Part shown: in pieces, positions 21,254 to 24,660 of the stretch
How positions within the stretch are numbered: the first letter of the stretch is position 1
How the letters are laid out: every line of letters begins with the position of its first letter
NCBI GenBank assembly: GCA_016176815.1
Contig: JACOWL010000026.1
Coordinates: 1-24,660, forward strand
Length of the DNA stretch: 24,660 nucleotides
Direction of reading: 5' to 3'
Source of the DNA: Candidatus Pacearchaeota archaeon
GTDB taxonomy: Archaea; Nanobdellota; Nanobdellia; Pacearchaeales; GW2011-AR1
Notes under the pieces: generated by a model
Database searches by the model: none
Seen by the model: only the letters and a program-made list of their open reading frames with translations
What the model was told of the DNA's origin: nothing
Position numbers and translations under genes: made by a program

Positions 21254-21366
21254 ATCAAAATCAACTAAACTTTTTAGCGCCTCTATTATCTGGTCTTTTG
21301 ATTTTTTTTCTTCTATTGTTAACTCCGGCTCTTCTACTTCATAAAAAAGCGCGTATTCTTTTTCAT
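21254..21366 (-). pseudogene. out-of-frame 5' end of the pilus ATPase gene
   Basis: In the ATPase frame this stretch is open from just after the upstream pilin stop (TAA at 21368-21370) and reads NEKEYALFYEVEEPELTIEE, KKSKDQIIEALKSLVDFD, but has no Met codon before 21253. ATG 21366-21364 is one base out of frame; a sixth A in the A5 tract at its third to seventh base would connect it. Acidic, helical N-terminal segments of this kind precede the core in related ATPases. Confidence 0.6.
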
Positions 21367-21367
21367 T

Positions 21368-21936
21368 TTATGCGAGTTCAAAATTTATTTTTATTAGATT
21401 ATTTTCTTCGCCTTCATTTGAAATAAATAATTTATAAGGCGCTGATGATTTAGCTAATAATTCTGAGCTATCTTCATCATTGAAAGTAAAATTATATTTC
21501 CCGGCATAATTTATCGTTGCATTAATTTTATTTATTTCGTTGCATTAATTTTATTTATTTTTCCAATTTTATTATTATAAATTTCTATGCTTCCTTTTTT
21601 AATGGGTATTCCGGGTTCGCTGTAAAGATATTGGCTGTCTATTTCAAAAATTATTTGGTCATTTTGAGCATCAATATTTAATGAGCCTTTTTTTATGGAT
21701 AATTCAATTTCTCTTTTATTCCCTGAAACCGTCTGAATTTCTTCAATTGTTGTGTCTATGTCTTCGAGCATTCCTATTGACTGCTCAATAATTGATTTAT
21801 CCTGAAGCTGTTCTATTTTTGGCTTTGCAAAACCTAAAATTGCGCCGAGAATTGCAAAAGCAATTAAAGTATAGACTACAGTTTCAATCCAAACCTGTCC
21901 GCGTTTATATTTGTAATTAAATTTTTTATCTGTCAT
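21368..21936 (-). pseudogene. pilin-like protein split by a 23-bp tandem duplication
   Basis: From ATG 21936 the first 134 codons run to a TAA at 21532: MTDKKFNYKYKRGQVWIETV, a hydrophobic helix VVYTLIAFAILGAILGFA (a pilin-like N-terminal segment), then a beta-rich region ending KIGKINKINATK. Beyond the stop, the sequence after the second repeat unit continues in frame: NATINYAGKYNFTFNDEDSS, ELLAKSSAPYKLFISNEGEE, NNLIKINFELA and TAA at 21368. Removing one 23-bp unit gives 546 nt, exactly 181 codons plus stop. The original gene therefore ended two nucleotides before the ATPase ATG. In the present state only the truncated form is made. Confidence 0.8.
21515..21560. repeat. exact tandem repeat of 23 bp (two units)
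   Basis: Units 21515-21537 and 21538-21560 are identical; each starts CGTTGCATTAATTTTATTTA and ends TTT. The unit length is not a multiple of three, so copy number decides the reading frame of the pilin gene that contains it. Confidence 0.95.
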
Positions 21937-21980
21937 CCCCTTTTTTGTCCGTCTATAAAAAGAATTATTAATTTAAATAC

Positions 21981-22490
21981 TTAACTAAAAATCCCAGTCA
22001 GTTCACAATCAGTTATTTCATTTAACGAATCTGCAACCTCGCACTGCTCTTCATTAATTACAGGAATAATTTTAATTCCAATTACCGGCTCGCTAAAACC
22101 AGTTGCAATATATGTTCTTCCGCCATTTTTTTTAGGAAGAGTTGCAGTATCTTGAAGATTAAAAGGAATTAGTTCACCATTTGGTTCATTTTCTTTAAGT
22201 TCAAATTGCTTTACTTCTGTTTCTGTTTCTATTGCAATTATTAATTTGTCTAAATCTATGTCCTTGCGATTTATTGAAAAAACAATTTCTTTTTTTGCAG
22301 AATCATAACAAACATATTCGTAATTTATTGAAAGTTTTCCAATAATATCTGGTTCGCACGCCTCTGATTTTTTTATTTTTTCTTCAACTGTTTTTTTTGT
22401 CAGCGTGAATACAATCGCAGAAATAGAAATTACAAGCGCAATCATCACCACCATTACAACAACTCCGGAAACTGCTTTTTTTTGTTTCAT
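21981..22490 (-). CDS. archaeal type IV pilin-like protein
   Basis: A 169-residue protein with a class III signal peptide-like start: MKQKKAVSGVVVMVVMIALV and ISISAIVFTLTKKTVEEK. A short basic leader precedes a ~20-residue hydrophobic helix that would form the pilus core after PibD/EppA-type cleavage. The rest is a beta-rich head with several Cys (EACEPD, YVCYDS, EEQCEV, TDCELT). It lies between other pilin-like genes in a minus-strand operon ending in the assembly ATPase. Whether it is a major or minor pilin cannot be told. Confidence 0.8.
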   Translation of the reverse strand: MKQKKAVSGVVVMVVMIALVISISAIVFTLTKKTVEEKIKKSEACEPDIIGKLSINYEYVCYDSAKKEIVFSINRKDIDLDKLIIAIETETEVKQFELKENEPNGELIPFNLQDTATLPKKNGGRTYIATGFSEPVIGIKIIPVINEEQCEVADSLNEITDCELTGIFS

Positions 22491-22531
22491 AAAATTAAAT
22501 AAAAACCTCTTTAATTTGATTTCCTGTCAAA

Positions 22532-22559
22532 TTTGTCAAAAAATTTCCTATTTTTTGTT
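22532..22559 (+). repeat. 28-bp match to the interior of MITE-like element 2
   Basis: TTTGTCAAAAAATTTCCTAT followed by TTTTTGTT matches 14836-14863 in element 2 with a single one-base insertion. It sits in the short gap between two pilin genes, next to an AATTTGA/TCAAATT inverted repeat (22513-22533). It may be an element fragment or a shared AT-rich motif. Confidence 0.4.
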
Positions 22560-22562
22560 CCA

Positions 22563-22890
22563 TTAAATAAAAATTTCTTTTCCAAACCTTTCGTCGCATG
22601 CCTGAGTTTTTTGTTCTCCATCTTTATTAACTCCTAATAAAATTGGAATTAAAGTTATTTTATTATAGTTAGAAGCATCAAAATGGACCGAAATAACTCC
22701 GCCCCGGCTTAATCCTGTTTCTCCCAAATTAGAAGTATCGTGGCCTCCATCATATTCTGCTTTAACATCAAAATTATAAATCGGAACATTTCCAATATTT
22801 GAAAATCCATTGAAAAACAATTAATGCAATTATAATCGTCAATGCTATAAGCAAGATTGTTGCAATGACCGGGGAAACCGCTTTTTTCAT
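22563..22890 (-). pseudogene. archaeal type IV pilin with internal deletion and frameshift
   Basis: ATG 22890 begins MKKAVSPVIATILLIALTII and IALIVFQW, a textbook archaeal pilin N-terminus (DUF1628/pilin_N type). The frame then fails. A second frame carries the head domain: FSNIGNVPIYNFDVKAEYDG, GETGLSRGGVISVHFDASNY, KITLIPILLGVNKDGEQKTQ, ending ERFGKEIFI at 22563. In this family about 40-60 residues usually separate the helix from the NxGNVPIYxFDV block, and they are missing. The ATG at 22820 gives an 85-codon ORF without the pilus-core helix. So the gene is very likely non-functional in this copy. Confidence 0.75.
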
Positions 22891-22922
22891 ATTTTAATTA
22901 ATGCTTTTTAATTTTTAAATGT

Positions 22923-23507
22923 TTATAAATTCTGCAGGTTAATCTCTGGAATTATTTCTTGGTCAATAGTTAAATCCAAAATCTTTTTTGTCTTTGCATT
23001 AGCGCAGCTTACAATTGATATTCTGTTTTTTTCTTCCTGCCATCTTATTGGAGTTATCTCAACTGCGTAAATTTCTTGATCAGTTAAACCATTAATATCA
23101 AAAGTAAGAACTTCATCTTCGCCGCCTGGCTCAAAACTATTCTTTCCTGCTGTTCCTAAAATAACTCCTGGATTTAATTGCTTAGGTTTTGGAACAAACT
23201 TAGATAAATCATTCACTGCAATTTCCTGACTTGAACTATTTGAATAATAAATATAAATTCCACCGACGCTGAATTGCCCGTTGTTTGTAAGTGTTAATTC
23301 CAATTTTTTTGATATGTCGTTATAAGCAGAATCTGAAACATAAATGCTGACGCCGTCAGGGCATGCAATTCCCTCTTTTGGAACATAGGTTTTCAGCCAT
23401 TGATAAACAACTCCTGCAATAACAATAGCAAATGTAATTAATAAAATATATCCTATCATTGTGCTCACAGCGATTTTCTTTTTTTTATTAAGCGTTGGTA
23501 TAAACAT
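22923..23507 (-). CDS. archaeal type IV pilin-like protein
   Basis: A pilin-like protein of 194 aa from the chosen ATG 23507. It begins MFIPTLNKKKKIAVSTMIGY and ILLITFAIVIAGVVYQWLKT: a basic leader, then the hydrophobic core helix. The head has an ACPDGVSIYVSDSAYN start, LELTLTNNGQFSVGGIYIYY, and a late VEITPIRWQEEK, all typical of archaeal pilin heads. The start was set by a GGAGGTGA ribosome binding site a few bases upstream of 23507; a longer frame from 23522 would start inside that site. It overlaps the upstream pseudopilin gene by 20 nt. Confidence 0.8.
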   Translation of the reverse strand: MFIPTLNKKKKIAVSTMIGYILLITFAIVIAGVVYQWLKTYVPKEGIACPDGVSIYVSDSAYNDISKKLELTLTNNGQFSVGGIYIYYSNSSSQEIAVNDLSKFVPKPKQLNPGVILGTAGKNSFEPGGEDEVLTFDINGLTDQEIYAVEITPIRWQEEKNRISIVSCANAKTKKILDLTIDQEIIPEINLQNL

Positions 23508-23940
23508 ATTTTTCACCTCCAACTTCTTTTTCTTTAATCATTATGAAATAAAAATGTTTGCCTTTTGAATTTAAAGGAAAAAGGTAGTTTGTGTTTTCAA
23601 GTGTTGCGATTATATTGCTATTAATAGTTAGGTCGCTTGTTAAATCAATAGTGGAATTATAAAATTTTAAACTTCCTGAACTATCTTCTATAAAATAAAT
23701 ATCTATATTTTCTTTATCAACATATTTTGAAACATCATCAGTAAAGGTATCTATTGAATTAAAATCATCTTTAACCAAAGCATAATCCATAACTTTTTCT
23801 GATTCAATTTGAATTTCTTCTGCAACAAATGGAAAAGTTGAGAATTCGGTTTTTTTTGAAGAATTGTGGATTGTGATAAATGCGCTGACAATTGCAATAA
23901 AAATTACTGCAGTGATTAAAAATGCCTGCCCCTTTTTCAT
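23488..23940 (-). CDS. pseudopilin-like protein, first gene of pilus operon
   Basis: A 150-residue protein: MKKGQAFLITAVIFIAIVSA and FITIHNSSKK form a short basic leader with Gly before a hydrophobic helix, as in archaeal pseudopilins. The remainder is acidic and beta-rich (IDIYFIEDSSGSLKFYNSTI, DLTSDLTINSNIIATLENTN). No Cys in the head, unlike the downstream pilins. It is the first gene of the minus-strand operon with its own TATA box at 23961-23976, and its 3' end overlaps the next pilin gene. Confidence 0.78.
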   Translation of the reverse strand: MKKGQAFLITAVIFIAIVSAFITIHNSSKKTEFSTFPFVAEEIQIESEKVMDYALVKDDFNSIDTFTDDVSKYVDKENIDIYFIEDSSGSLKFYNSTIDLTSDLTINSNIIATLENTNYLFPLNSKGKHFYFIMIKEKEVGGEKYVYTNA

Positions 23941-23960
23941 AATAAAAGAATAAACAACGA

Positions 23961-23976
23961 GGTTTTTATATTTGAT
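23961..23976 (-). promoter_or_regulatory. TATA box of the pilus operon
   Basis: On the minus strand ATCAAATATAAAAACC lies 21-36 nt upstream of the ATG at 23940, the normal place for an archaeal TATA/BRE. The same 18-bp sequence recurs at 24490-24507. Confidence 0.55.
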
Positions 23977-24045
23977 GATAAGTCCCTATTTCTTAATGCT
24001 CTCTCAAAAAGATAATTTTTTAAACTTGCGTATATTCTATAAATT

Positions 24046-24240
24046 ATGGAAAACATAAATTTAAGGTCAGAAGATTTGAAAAAATTAATTAGAGATGTAG
24101 CTCAAATTAAGGAAATGCTTATAGCTGAAAAAGAAGAAAAAGAAATGGAAGAAGTAGAATTAACAGATTGGGCAAAAAATGAATTAGAAGAAGCGAGGAA
24201 AGAAGATGAGTCTAAATATACAGATTTAGAAGATTTATGA
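24046..24240 (+). CDS. RelB-like antitoxin
   Basis: A 64-residue, strongly acidic, helical protein: MENINLRSEDLKKLIRDVAQ, IKEMLIAEKEEKEMEEVELT, then DWAKNELEEARKEDESKYTD and LEDL. It lies directly before a RelE-type toxin and its stop overlaps the toxin ATG (ATGA at 24237-24240), the standard toxin-antitoxin arrangement. The N-terminal part would dimerise and bind DNA, and the C-terminal part would wrap the toxin. Sequence similarity to named antitoxin families is weak; identity rests on size, charge and context. Confidence 0.75.
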   Translation: MENINLRSEDLKKLIRDVAQIKEMLIAEKEEKEMEEVELTDWAKNELEEARKEDESKYTDLEDL

Positions 24241-24488
24241 GATATGAAATAAAGTTCTCTACACAAGCTGCAAAATTCTTTAGAGATTTACCACAAGATT
24301 TGCAGGAAAGAATCAGAAATAAATTTCATGAAATTTCCGAAAATCCTTCAAGATATGTAGAGCATTATGAAGGAGACTACAACAAAATTAGAATAGGAAA
24401 ATTAAGAGCTTTAGTAGACGTTGACAATCAAAAGAAAATTCTTTTTGTCAGAACTTTTGATAAAAGGGGAAGAATTTACAAAAGATAA
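24237..24488 (+). CDS. RelE/ParE-superfamily toxin
   Basis: An 83-residue toxin of the RelE fold: YEIKFSTQAAKFFRDLPQDL, RIRNKFHEISENPSRYVEHY, then YNKIRIGKLRALVDVDNQKK and ILFVRTFDKRGRIYKR. The pattern (two N-terminal helices, an R-x-G-x-hR-h-h-h-hD strand pair, and a basic C-terminus with KR..IYKR) is that of ribosome-dependent mRNA interferases. The C-terminal Arg/Lys/Tyr residues needed for activity appear intact. It is translationally coupled to the antitoxin. The last 170 bp of the window after it hold no gene I can support. Confidence 0.9.
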   Translation: MRYEIKFSTQAAKFFRDLPQDLQERIRNKFHEISENPSRYVEHYEGDYNKIRIGKLRALVDVDNQKKILFVRTFDKRGRIYKR

Positions 24489-24660
24489 AGAGGTTTTTAT
24501 ATTTGATTATTTCAAAAAAGTTCTTTTCAAAATTTAATTTTTTTTATTTAGTTTGCTTCGTAAATATTTATTAAAATTTGTTGTTATTAACAGAACTTTA
24601 GGATTTAGTTTAACTTTCAAATCTTTACGGCGGTATCAAACTTCCTGCGAAGCATTATGA

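Larger units (their letters stand above)
23959..24507. repeat. 18-bp direct repeats flanking the relBE module
   Basis: GAGGTTTTTATATTTGAT occurs at 23959-23976 and again at 24490-24507, same orientation, 531 bp apart. The antitoxin and toxin genes (24046-24488) lie exactly between them, the second copy starting 2 nt after the toxin stop codon. Confidence 0.85.

Noticed and set aside
24517..24599. AAAGTTCT...AGAACTTT inverted pair as a fourth MITE-like element
   Set aside because: Only 8 bp match, the inner GTTGAAAAT part is not kept at the left end, and no target duplication is seen.
24508..24660. Possible minus-strand reading frame (KDLKVKLNPKVLLITTNFNK) at the right edge
   Set aside because: It is only about 35 codons, has a stop just upstream, no clear start and no recognisable family; it may be an edge fragment but cannot be supported.
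1..24660. CRISPR array, cas genes or intein
   Set aside because: No regularly spaced direct repeats are present, and MCM, the ATPase and the other proteins show no intein block.

Overview
The window comes from a strongly AT-rich archaeal chromosome, most likely a small-genome DPANN lineage of the Pacearchaeota/Woesearchaeota type. That placement is inferred, not tested. The evidence is archaeal: MCM helicase, a TATA-binding protein (TBP), aIF2-beta, ribosomal protein L15e, an RPA32-like OB-fold protein, a TrmB regulator, a presenilin-type protease, a tRNA gene with an intron after position 37 and no encoded CCA, and TATA boxes upstream of genes.

Layout. 1-1986 (minus): a coupled operon of methionyl-tRNA synthetase, a RibD/DHFR-like reductase and the start of a separate tRNA-binding domain protein. 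2017-5013: an unknown protein, a zinc-ribbon/Hsp20 protein, a small membrane protein and a free-standing Vsr-like homing endonuclease. 5080-6365: a DisA-type diadenylate cyclase and an intron-containing tRNA-Ile whose 3' end is duplicated downstream. 6449-9531: L15e, a zinc-ribbon protein, a T7-lysozyme/PGRP-type amidase and a secreted TolB-like beta-propeller. 9766-11444: aIF2-beta and a presenilin homologue separated by a MITE-like element. 11643-14770: a coiled-coil protein divergent from a TrmB regulator unit, then a membrane protein with a Schlafen AlbA_2 domain. 14779-16728: a second MITE-like element, TBP, and three tandem paralogues of an unknown family. 16921-19773: MCM and an RPA-like protein. 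19811-23940 (minus): a third MITE-like element, then an archaeal type IV pilus operon of five pilin-like genes and a VirB11/GspE-type ATPase. 24046-24488: a RelBE toxin-antitoxin pair.

Two patterns stand out. First, a family of short non-coding elements (10221-10433, 14779-15056, 19811-19951) has related terminal inverted repeats of the type GGYTCTGT, each flanked by a 9-bp target duplication. Interiors vary but share modules, and at least one fragment lies elsewhere.

Second, seven genes are out of frame: metG, disA (3' end), the TolB-like gene, the middle member of the paralogue trio, two pilins and the pilus ATPase. One pilin is broken by an exact 23-bp tandem duplication whose loss restores a full-length frame, which could be a phase switch. 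Consensus indel error cannot be excluded for the single-base cases, but it does not explain the tandem duplication or the apparent loss of roughly 40-50 codons in metG and another pilin.
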